DNA from: Candidatus Zixiibacteriota bacterium
GTDB taxonomy: Bacteria; Zixibacteria; MSB-5A5; GN15; FEB-12
Reading direction: 5' to 3'
Assembly (NCBI GenBank): GCA_030642845.1
Contig: DAOWMZ010000136.1
Span: 1-5,871 of the forward strand
DNA length: 5,871 nucleotides
The translations under genes and the position numbers were made by a program. Below, piece by piece: positions 1 to 5,491 of the stretch (positions within the stretch are counted from its first letter, which is position 1; every line of letters begins with the position of its first letter). The notes beneath the pieces were generated by a model that made no database searches, was not told the DNA's origin, and was given only the letters and a program-made list of their open reading frames with translations.

Positions 1-1198
1 AACTTCTGTATTAGTATTTGTAATTGCTTATGGCGGAACCCGCGCTTATGAAGCAACCGAAACGATCTCTTTTTGTGGAGAGACTTGTCATGAAGTGATG
101 GAACCCCAATTTGTAACTTACCATAATTCTGCTCATGCTAAAGTTTCTTGTGCTGATTGCCATATAGGTCCGGGAGCTTCGTTCTGGGTTCGCTCCAAAA
201 TTGATGGTATGCGCCAGGTATATTCATCAACTTTTAATAAATTCTCTCGACCAATTGAAACTCCTGTAGCGAATTTGCGCCCGGCTCAGGAGACTTGTGA
301 AGAATGCCATTGGCCCCAGCATTTTTATGGTGATAAGCTTCTTACAAAAACTTATTACCGCAGTGACGAAGAGAACTCCCCCTGGACAATCAGCATGAGG
401 GTTCGAATCGGCGGCGGGAACCCGAACAAAGGGAAGCTTGAGGGGATTCATTGGCATATGCTTACCGGAAGTATTGTCGAATATGTTGCTATTGATCACA
501 AACGTCAGATTATCCCCTGGGTACGGGTAACTCATCAAAATGGAGATACAGTGATTTACACTAACGAAGACGAGGAGAGCCCTGAAATTATAGAAGGGGT
601 TGATGGTAATATCCGAAGTTTTGATTGTATGGATTGCCATAACCGCCCCAGCCATACTTTCTATCCCCCTGCTGTATCAGTTAATTTGGCAATGAGCATT
701 GGCAAAATTCCTGATGATATTCCTTACATTCGCAGTACCGGTTTGGAACTTCTTAATGCAGAATATGAGACTAAAGACGAAGCTCTGGAAGCAATTGAAA
801 ACGGCTTATGGGGATTCTATAATGAAGATTATCCGAAATTCGCCACTGAAAGAGCTGATGATCTTAAAATGACTGTAACAGAACTCCAAAAGATTTATTC
901 TGATAACTTCTTTCCGGCAATGAAGACTGATTACCGTGTCAGAGAAAACAATCTTAGTCATTTTGTCAATGACGGTTGTTTCAGATGTCATCAGGAAAGC
1001 ATGGTTAACGAAGATGGTGAAACAATGGCTAATGATTGTGAAACATGCCATGTAATTGTTGCCCAGGGTCCATCAACAGAAATAGGAGAGCTTGAAATGA
1101 ATCTGGCCGGTTTGGATTTTAAACACCCGGAAGATATTGATGGAGTATGGATGGAGATGAAATGTACTGATTGCCATGATTCAGAATCAGGCTACTAA
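1..1198 (+). CDS. NapC/NirT-family heptaheme cytochrome c, 5'-truncated by window edge
   Basis: The reading frame is open from base 2 to the TAA at 1196-1198 (398 visible residues), so the true start lies left of the window; the GTG/ATG at 95-98 falls inside the first heme region and is not a start. The visible N-terminus (TSVLVFVIAYGG) looks like the end of a membrane anchor helix. Seven heme c attachment sites follow: CGETCH at 74-91 (three residues between the cysteines), then CADCH at 149, CEECH at 296, CMDCH at 626, CFRCH at 977, CETCH at 1037 and CTDCH at 1163. Family-typical blocks include CHEVMEPQF, CHIGPGA, HWHMLTGS, CMDCHNRPSH and FFPAMK. Proteins of this superfamily sit on the periplasmic face of the membrane and pass electrons from quinols to periplasmic reductases; the partner here is not visible. 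The spread-out sites and the long middle section fit the large NapC/NirT-domain multiheme proteins of anaerobic bacteria better than tetraheme NapC or NrfH. The superfamily call is firm; the exact electron acceptor is unknown. Confidence 0.9.
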   Translation, partial: TSVLVFVIAYGGTRAYEATETISFCGETCHEVMEPQFVTYHNSAHAKVSCADCHIGPGASFWVRSKIDGMRQVYSSTFNKFSRPIETPVANLRPAQETCEECHWPQHFYGDKLLTKTYYRSDEENSPWTISMRVRIGGGNPNKGKLEGIHWHMLTGSIVEYVAIDHKRQIIPWVRVTHQNGDTVIYTNEDEESPEIIEGVDGNIRSFDCMDCHNRPSHTFYPPAVSVNLAMSIGKIPDDIPYIRSTGLELLNAEYETKDEALEAIENGLWGFYNEDYPKFATERADDLKMTVTELQKIYSDNFFPAMKTDYRVRENNLSHFVNDGCFRCHQESMVNEDGETMANDCETCHVIVAQGPSTEIGELEMNLAGLDFKHPEDIDGVWMEMKCTDCHDSESGY

Positions 1199-1238
1199 AA
1201 TAAAAATTTACATTCAATAGTAATAAATTACTTATAAA

Positions 1239-1266
1239 AAAACCACCTTTGAATAAAGGTGGTTTT
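1239..1266. terminator. Bidirectional intrinsic terminator between convergent genes
   Basis: AACCACCTTT (1241-1250) and AAAGGTGGTT (1255-1264) form a perfect stem with a GAAT loop, and the flanking A-T pairs extend it to 12 bp. A T-rich tail (TTTTATTT) follows on the plus strand, and a run of A before the stem supplies the U-tract on the minus strand. It lies 40 bp after the cytochrome stop codon and 23 bp beyond the stop of the convergent protease gene, so it can end both transcripts. Confidence 0.88.
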
Positions 1267-1289
1267 ATTTATTATATATTTAGTCACTC

Positions 1290-3458
1290 CTATGGGCAGG
1301 GAAGAGGAGCAGATCCACCTTTGAACAGATAGTCTACTAACAAGGTCAGGTCATTTACAAGAATACTTCCATCAGCATTGACATCCCCTTCTTCTTCACA
1401 AGAGGGCGCTTCGCCATCCTTGAACAAGTAATCGACAAGGAGAATAAGATCATCAACCAATACTGAACCATTGTCATTAGCATCGCCCCGTATGCCGTCA
1501 TGATTGCAACAATGTTCACAGACATCACCAATATTATCACCATCGTTGTCTTCCTGTCCGGGGTTATAATCATTTGGACAATTGTCACAACTATCAGGTA
1601 CAGTATCGACATCACCATCAGCTAAATCATCAAATCCAGGACATACATCACAATCATCACCTACGGAATCAAAGTCTGAATCTGTTTGCTGTGGGTTTAT
1701 TGTATCAGGGCAATTATCGCATACATCACCAATGCCATCGCTGTCGCTATCTTCCTGTCCTGGGTTATATTCATTCGGACAATTGTCTTCGGGGCAGGTG
1801 TTGCCTATAAGTCCCGGATTACCAAAACCATCGCCATCACTGTCGGTACAGTCATCACAGAGATCGCCAATGCCATCGGCATCGGTATCTAACTGATTAG
1901 GATTATAGATGTCAATACAATTATCAATCGAATCAGCAATGCCGTCATCATCCTGATCCGGTATATAAGGAGTGTATATGTAAGCATATAATTTATCACC
2001 AACTATAGAATCAACTCTGACTGTTATATCAGTGGGGCCATAATAACCGTCACTCGAAGGATTCGTCGTTGGGGAAAACTCATTTTGATATTCTACTTCA
2101 TTTGTAAAAGTAGCAGCAAGTCTTGTCTCATAAGGATACCACCAATCAGCACTGTCAGATAGGTCACCTTCGGGATTAAAATACCGGTCTCTAACAGGAT
2201 GATAACCGGCATCTTCAACAGCTACAGCATAATGAGGATAATTGGGCAGGCCCTCGTTAATACGCCACCAGGAAGTACCAACCGAATCATGAACATGAGT
2301 AATCAGCAATCCACCGCTTATTTCTTCACCACCAAATGATAACAAGGGCCAGAAATAACAACTGAAATCAGAATTTACTTTATCAAACATACCGGAAGAA
2401 TTAGGATTTCTATATTCAAGCAGGAAATATTCACCATCAAGCGGATTTATATTTATTTTATATAGTGAACTGTCCTGATGTGTTTCAATATCATAGATAA
2501 CCAGATTCTCGATTGTTCCCTCCAGCACAACCGGTTCAATCCAGCCTATCTGCATTTTGTTCCAACCACATAAGTGAGAGGCCACTTCAGTACCAAGTGA
2601 AAAAATGCCATATCCATAATAGCCCATCAAACACCAGTCCATAAACGGGTGGTCGTTAGCATCGTTAGGAGTGAAATAGGTTGTAGTATCAAGTTTGGCA
2701 TCGTAATCGTACAAGTCGGGGAGACCCAAATTGTGTGTGGTTTCATGACAAAATACTCTGATTCGATTAAGACTATCCAGTCCTGAAAATTGCATTGGTA
2801 ATTCAGGAATGCGCAGAGGACGTAATTCAGGGGATGTATTCCATGCTGAAACAAGAACCCCGTCAAAAGGACCTGCTCCGTAACCGGGGCTGTATCGTAA
2901 CGCATACGACCAGATATCATTTGGATCGCCGCTGTCTTCTTCACCGGTTCCGGATCGAACAAAACAGATAGCATCAACTTCACCATCGTTATTCCCATCA
3001 AATTGTGAAAAATCTACAAATGGATCAAGATCGTCGAGTATAGATTCAAAATCAAAGTTGCTGTTATAAGAACCGGCATCATACCAATTCAATACCTGTC
3101 CGGTAACAGCGATCTGTCCATAAGATACTTCTTCAAAATAATCAGTGATTGATCCCCCCTGATAAATATTTCTGGAGAAAAACATGCTGTCGAATGTTTC
3201 CTGCGGCCAGGTCCCTGGCCGGTCTGACCACTCTACCAATATGGCTAAAAACTTCAATGTATCTCCGTCAAAACGATATGAAGCAATAGCAGCGGTATCT
3301 TCACTTGTTAGCTTGGATTCCTGCATCCGACCAAATTGCTTTTGCATCTTATGATCAGGTACATCATAAATCACGGCATGATCCAGATCTATCGCTTTAA
3401 CGGACATCATAGGGATCAGAATTATTACCAAAAGTATTGAAATTAATAATGATTTCAT
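1290..3458 (-). CDS. Secreted M6-family metalloprotease with thrombospondin type 3 repeats and C-terminal dockerin-like domain
   Basis: This is a 722-residue exported zinc endopeptidase of the immune inhibitor A type (M6). Residues 1-22 form a signal peptide (MKSLL, a hydrophobic core, then VKA before the likely cut). Residues 23 to about 65 look like a short propeptide. The catalytic domain starts near residue 68 (LKFLAILVEWSD) and holds the family block SITDYFEEVSYGQ (103-115). Its zinc motif is HETTHNLGLPD (238-248): H238 and H242 bind zinc, E239 is the catalytic base, and D248 is a probable third ligand. A likely Met-turn is WCLMG (M278). The domain runs to about residue 497. Residues 501-647 are Asp-rich, Cys-containing thrombospondin type 3 calcium-binding repeats. 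Residues 652-722 carry two dockerin-type EF-hand loops (D659/N661/N663/D670 and D692/N694/D696/D703), each followed by LLVDYLF. The ATG has a near-ideal AGGAGG seven bases upstream. The gene converges on the cytochrome and diverges from the dipeptidase. Family and export are clear; the natural substrate is unknown. Confidence 0.92.
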   Translation of the reverse strand: MKSLLISILLVIILIPMMSVKAIDLDHAVIYDVPDHKMQKQFGRMQESKLTSEDTAAIASYRFDGDTLKFLAILVEWSDRPGTWPQETFDSMFFSRNIYQGGSITDYFEEVSYGQIAVTGQVLNWYDAGSYNSNFDFESILDDLDPFVDFSQFDGNNDGEVDAICFVRSGTGEEDSGDPNDIWSYALRYSPGYGAGPFDGVLVSAWNTSPELRPLRIPELPMQFSGLDSLNRIRVFCHETTHNLGLPDLYDYDAKLDTTTYFTPNDANDHPFMDWCLMGYYGYGIFSLGTEVASHLCGWNKMQIGWIEPVVLEGTIENLVIYDIETHQDSSLYKININPLDGEYFLLEYRNPNSSGMFDKVNSDFSCYFWPLLSFGGEEISGGLLITHVHDSVGTSWWRINEGLPNYPHYAVAVEDAGYHPVRDRYFNPEGDLSDSADWWYPYETRLAATFTNEVEYQNEFSPTTNPSSDGYYGPTDITVRVDSIVGDKLYAYIYTPYIPDQDDDGIADSIDNCIDIYNPNQLDTDADGIGDLCDDCTDSDGDGFGNPGLIGNTCPEDNCPNEYNPGQEDSDSDGIGDVCDNCPDTINPQQTDSDFDSVGDDCDVCPGFDDLADGDVDTVPDSCDNCPNDYNPGQEDNDGDNIGDVCEHCCNHDGIRGDANDNGSVLVDDLILLVDYLFKDGEAPSCEEEGDVNADGSILVNDLTLLVDYLFKGGSAPLPCP
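1518..1958 (-). repeat. Thrombospondin type 3 repeat array within the metalloprotease gene
   Basis: This coding repeat region corresponds to residues 501-647 of the protease. It repeats the pattern DNCP-x-x-x-NPxQ-x-D-x-D-x-D-x-IGDxC, with copies starting at DNCIDIYNPNQ, DNCPNEYNPGQ, DNCPDTINPQQ and DNCPNDYNPGQ, plus two degenerate units (DDCTDSDGDGFGNPG and DVCPGFDDLADGD). Such repeats wrap calcium ions and form a stiff stalk between an enzyme domain and a C-terminal domain. At DNA level the copies at 1521-1586 and 1722-1787 match at 54 of 66 positions by my count, which points to internal duplication. Confidence 0.85.
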
Positions 3459-3465
3459 TTATTCT

Positions 3466-3471
3466 CCTCCT
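3466..3471 (-). promoter_or_regulatory. Strong Shine-Dalgarno site of the metalloprotease gene
   Basis: On the minus strand the sequence reads AAGAGGAGGAGAATAA before the ATG at 3458. The AGGAGG core lies seven bases from the start codon. This fixes the start and agrees with the signal peptide that begins there. Confidence 0.85.
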
Positions 3472-3488
3472 CTTAAACCCTTCGGAAT

Positions 3489-3517
3489 ATTTTGTTTTAA
3501 TATAAATATATTTTCAA
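3489..3517 (-). promoter_or_regulatory. Candidate promoter of the metalloprotease gene
   Basis: On the minus strand TTGAAA (3517-3512) and CAAAAT (3494-3489) are separated by 17 bases. They match the primary sigma factor consensus at 5 of 6 and 4 of 6 positions. The predicted start point near 3482 leaves a leader of about 24 bases that includes the ribosome binding site. The region is very AT-rich, so a chance match is possible. Confidence 0.35.
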
Positions 3518-3673
3518 TTTCTATCATGTACCCACTCTGGTCAAGTAGATGAATCAATTATCGATATGAACTATCACGAAGATAGAATGCTTTATGAAAA
3601 TATAGTATTTATTGGTTATTTTTACAAGGCATATCACATTAGCATTTTAAGATCAATCTCAATTCTTGTTAAG

Positions 3674-3702
3674 TTTACAAATGGTATTGAATTATTTATC
3701 TT
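3674..3702 (+). promoter_or_regulatory. Candidate promoter of the dipeptidase gene
   Basis: TTTACA (3674-3679) and TATCTT (3697-3702) are separated by 17 bases and match the primary sigma factor consensus at 5 of 6 and 4 of 6 positions. The predicted start point near 3709 lies about 30 bases before the ATG at 3740. If it is real, the earlier in-frame ATG at 3566 would not be on the transcript, which supports the shorter protein. Confidence 0.4.
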
Positions 3703-3728
3703 ATGTACCAATAAGAAGATGTTTACAA

Positions 3729-3733
3729 AAGGG
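3729..3733 (+). promoter_or_regulatory. Ribosome binding site that decides the dipeptidase start
   Basis: AAGGG lies six bases before the ATG at 3740. The other in-frame starts, ATG at 3566 and ATG at 3719, have no comparable site at a workable distance. The protein begun at 3740 opens directly with a lipoprotein signal peptide. Confidence 0.6.
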
Positions 3734-3739
3734 TCTTTT

Positions 3740-4954
3740 ATGTATGCTAATAATGTAAAAATATTTAAACAGTGGTTGATTATTTCAACTTTGTTTTTTG
3801 GGAGTATAATGATGGCAGGATGTGATAATTCAGAAAGAGATTATTTATCCCTTCATAATAATTCGTTGGTGGTTGATCTCCACAGCGACACCCCTCTCCG
3901 AATGAAAGATGGATTTGATTTTTCAGTTCGAGATACTAGCGGACATATGGATATCCCCCGCCTGAAAGAAGGGGGAATAAATCTCCAAGTCTTTGCCTGT
4001 TTTGTTTCTACTGATACACCACTCGAAGAATGTCGTCCAATTGTTGATGAGCTTATTGATTCGCTTGAAGTTCATATCAATCACAACTCAGATCAAATTG
4101 CTATCTGTCGGAATGCCTCAGAAGCTGAAGCAATAATCAATGAGAACAAAATTGCAGCATTTATCGGAATCGAGAACGGGGTAGCTATAAATAACAGCCT
4201 GGATAATCTTCAGCATTTTTATGACCGAGGTGTGCGTTATCTAACCCTGACGCATTCTTCCTCAAATGATTGGTGCATATCATCGGGAGATACATTGCCA
4301 GCATTTAATGGACTGACAGATTTTGGACGGGATGTCGTCAGGAAGATGAATGAGTTGGGCATGATAGTAGATATATCACACTCCTCAGTATCTGCCTTTG
4401 ATGAAGTTTTAAAAATTACAACTGCTCCTGTGATTGCATCTCATTCCTGCGTGCATAGTATATGTCCCCATAATAGAAACCTGACTGATGAACAGATAAA
4501 AGCGATCGCTGCTAATGGCGGGATGATAGGGATCAATTTTTTTGATGGTTATTTATCCCCTGATAATGAGTGGTTTAAGATTGGTGATTCTTTGGGGAAC
4601 GTTTATCATGAACTTATTGATTCGGCTCATGAAATGTATCCCAATGATTATAATAAAAGAAATGAGATGTTAAAACCTGTTTGGGATATAATGAAAATTG
4701 AAACGGAAAAACTTGGAATAAATATCAAAACTATCGTTGATCATATTGATTATATTGTAAAGCTGGTCGGAGCAGATTATGTTGGTTTTGGTTCTGATTT
4801 TGATGGGGTAGGAAGTTTACCGGAAGGACTTGATGATTGTTCAATGCTGCCGAATATTACCAAAGAATTAGTGATGAGAGGTTATTCTGATAAGGATATA
4901 AGGAAAATCCTGGGGGAGAATTTTATCAGAATATTTCGTGAAGTTTGTAAATAG
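3740..4954 (+). CDS. Membrane dipeptidase (M19, renal dipeptidase family), predicted lipoprotein
   Basis: This 404-residue zinc dipeptidase hydrolyses dipeptides and is predicted to be anchored in the cell envelope by a lipid. From the ATG at 3740, residues 1-27 form a lipoprotein signal peptide (MYANNVKIFKQW, a hydrophobic core, then the lipobox MMAGC with Cys28). The M19 metal ligands of the renal dipeptidase family all have counterparts: H48 and D50 in DLHSDTP, E145 in GIENG, H214 in DISHSS and H235 in ASHSCVHS. The conserved GFGSDFDGV block (D353) and the LPEGLDD and ILGENFIRIF tail are also present, so it looks catalytically intact and of normal length. An in-frame extension back to 3566 is open but has no ribosome binding site and would bury the signal peptide, so I rejected it. 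The gene diverges from the secreted protease, and it could process peptides that enzyme releases, which is inference. D-,L- or L-,L-dipeptide preference cannot be read from sequence. Confidence 0.93.
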   Translation: MYANNVKIFKQWLIISTLFFGSIMMAGCDNSERDYLSLHNNSLVVDLHSDTPLRMKDGFDFSVRDTSGHMDIPRLKEGGINLQVFACFVSTDTPLEECRPIVDELIDSLEVHINHNSDQIAICRNASEAEAIINENKIAAFIGIENGVAINNSLDNLQHFYDRGVRYLTLTHSSSNDWCISSGDTLPAFNGLTDFGRDVVRKMNELGMIVDISHSSVSAFDEVLKITTAPVIASHSCVHSICPHNRNLTDEQIKAIAANGGMIGINFFDGYLSPDNEWFKIGDSLGNVYHELIDSAHEMYPNDYNKRNEMLKPVWDIMKIETEKLGINIKTIVDHIDYIVKLVGADYVGFGSDFDGVGSLPEGLDDCSMLPNITKELVMRGYSDKDIRKILGENFIRIFREVCK

Positions 4955-5012
4955 TGGGAGGGATTTAGAGCTTTTTTGCTAAATAGTCTATATATCTGAT
5001 CCATTTTTTATC

Positions 5013-5041
5013 TTGACCTATATTACCCATATTTGCATAAT
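5013..5041 (+). promoter_or_regulatory. Candidate promoter of the DUF1761 gene
   Basis: TTGACC (5013-5018) and CATAAT (5036-5041) are separated by 17 bases, and each matches the primary sigma factor consensus at 5 of 6 positions. This is the best promoter-like pair in the window. The predicted start near 5048 leaves a leader of about 30 bases that carries the ribosome binding site. It suggests the small membrane protein gene is transcribed separately from the dipeptidase gene, whose stop lies 123 bases upstream of the DUF1761 ATG. Confidence 0.55.
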
Positions 5042-5063
5042 TTGATATATTTAACCTGTTTAT

Positions 5064-5068
5064 GGGAG
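5064..5068 (+). promoter_or_regulatory. Ribosome binding site that decides the DUF1761 start
   Basis: GGGAG lies nine bases before the ATG at 5078. The upstream in-frame TTG at 5033 has no such site and overlaps the candidate -10 element, so the ATG is preferred. Confidence 0.65.
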
Positions 5069-5077
5069 ATTTATATT

Positions 5078-5482
5078 ATGACTTCCAACGTAGTATATGC
5101 TGTACTTGTTAGCGGTGTCGCTTATATGGTTTTGGGTGCTCTCTGGTATTCACCGGTTTTATTCGGTAAATCATGGATGAAATTAATTGGCAAATCCGAA
5201 GAGCAGGTAAAAAAGGATTTTAAACCGATCAATTATCTCTGGGCGTTTATCGGTTCGCTTATTGCAGCTTATGGGATTGCCCGCATCATGGTATCGTTTG
5301 GCGGAAGTACAATTCGAGATGGAATGATTATCGGCTTGGTTGCCGGAATTTGTTTTGTAGGGGCAGCCTTTTTTATAAATGACCTGTTTGAATCTCGCCC
5401 GAAAGGACTGACGTTTATTAATGTATTATATCATCTGACTGGTTTTATAGTAATGGGAATTATTATAGGAGCCTGGCAATAG
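5078..5482 (+). CDS. DUF1761-type small integral membrane protein
   Basis: This is a 134-residue hydrophobic protein with four likely membrane helices, at about residues 5-24, 52-72, 82-101 and 111-131. The block LGALWYSPVLFGKSWMKL (19-36), at the end of the first helix, is the signature by which I recognise the DUF1761 family. A charged loop (KSEEQVKKDFKP, 39-50) follows, as is usual. The length fits the family. Its biochemical role is not known, and nothing here adds one. The gene appears to have its own promoter. Its stop is only 9 bp from the stop of the convergent nuclease-like gene, with no classical terminator between them. Confidence 0.8.
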   Translation: MTSNVVYAVLVSGVAYMVLGALWYSPVLFGKSWMKLIGKSEEQVKKDFKPINYLWAFIGSLIAAYGIARIMVSFGGSTIRDGMIIGLVAGICFVGAAFFINDLFESRPKGLTFINVLYHLTGFIVMGIIIGAWQ

Positions 5483-5491
5483 CATAGTTAG

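Larger units (their letters stand above)
3459..3739. other. Divergent intergenic region between protease and dipeptidase genes
   Basis: This AT-rich 281-bp stretch separates two divergently transcribed genes for exported peptidases. It holds one candidate promoter toward each side and both ribosome binding sites. The plus-strand frame is open from an ATG at 3566, but that peptide lacks a ribosome binding site and resembles no known domain, so I treat it as non-coding. I see no convincing operator palindrome, riboswitch or RNA gene here. Confidence 0.6.

Noticed and set aside
95..100. GTG/ATG at 95-98 as start of the cytochrome gene
   Set aside because: The frame is open to the left edge, and the upstream codons encode the first heme site and the end of a membrane helix, so the start is outside the window.
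227..655. Minus-strand open frame of 142 residues inside the cytochrome gene
   Set aside because: It lies opposite a frame with several conserved heme sites and family blocks, has no recognisable domain, and is explained as an antisense shadow.
1574..1896. Overlapping plus-strand open frames of up to 104 residues opposite the thrombospondin type 3 repeats
   Set aside because: The repetitive, Asp-rich coding sequence leaves few stops on the other strand. The predicted products are low-complexity Ser/His/Gln-rich and repeat in step with the real gene.
1518..1958. Regularly spaced repeats that might suggest a CRISPR array or tandem DNA repeat
   Set aside because: The repeat units keep the reading frame, vary at codon level and encode the thrombospondin type 3 pattern. 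Spacing is uneven and the repeats are not identical.
2627..3001. Minus-strand frame of 124 residues in another phase of the protease gene
   Set aside because: It overlaps the M6 catalytic region, including the HETTH zinc motif, in a different frame and shows no ribosome binding site or domain.
4963..4984. Possible terminator after the dipeptidase gene (ATTTAG ... CTAAAT around a T run)
   Set aside because: The stem has only six AT-rich pairs, the T run is in the loop rather than after the stem, and no U-tract follows. I do not call it a terminator.
5033..5077. TTG start that would lengthen the DUF1761 protein by 15 residues
   Set aside because: It has no ribosome binding site, overlaps the candidate -10 element, and adds residues unlike the family N-terminus. 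The ATG at 5078 has GGGAG nine bases upstream.
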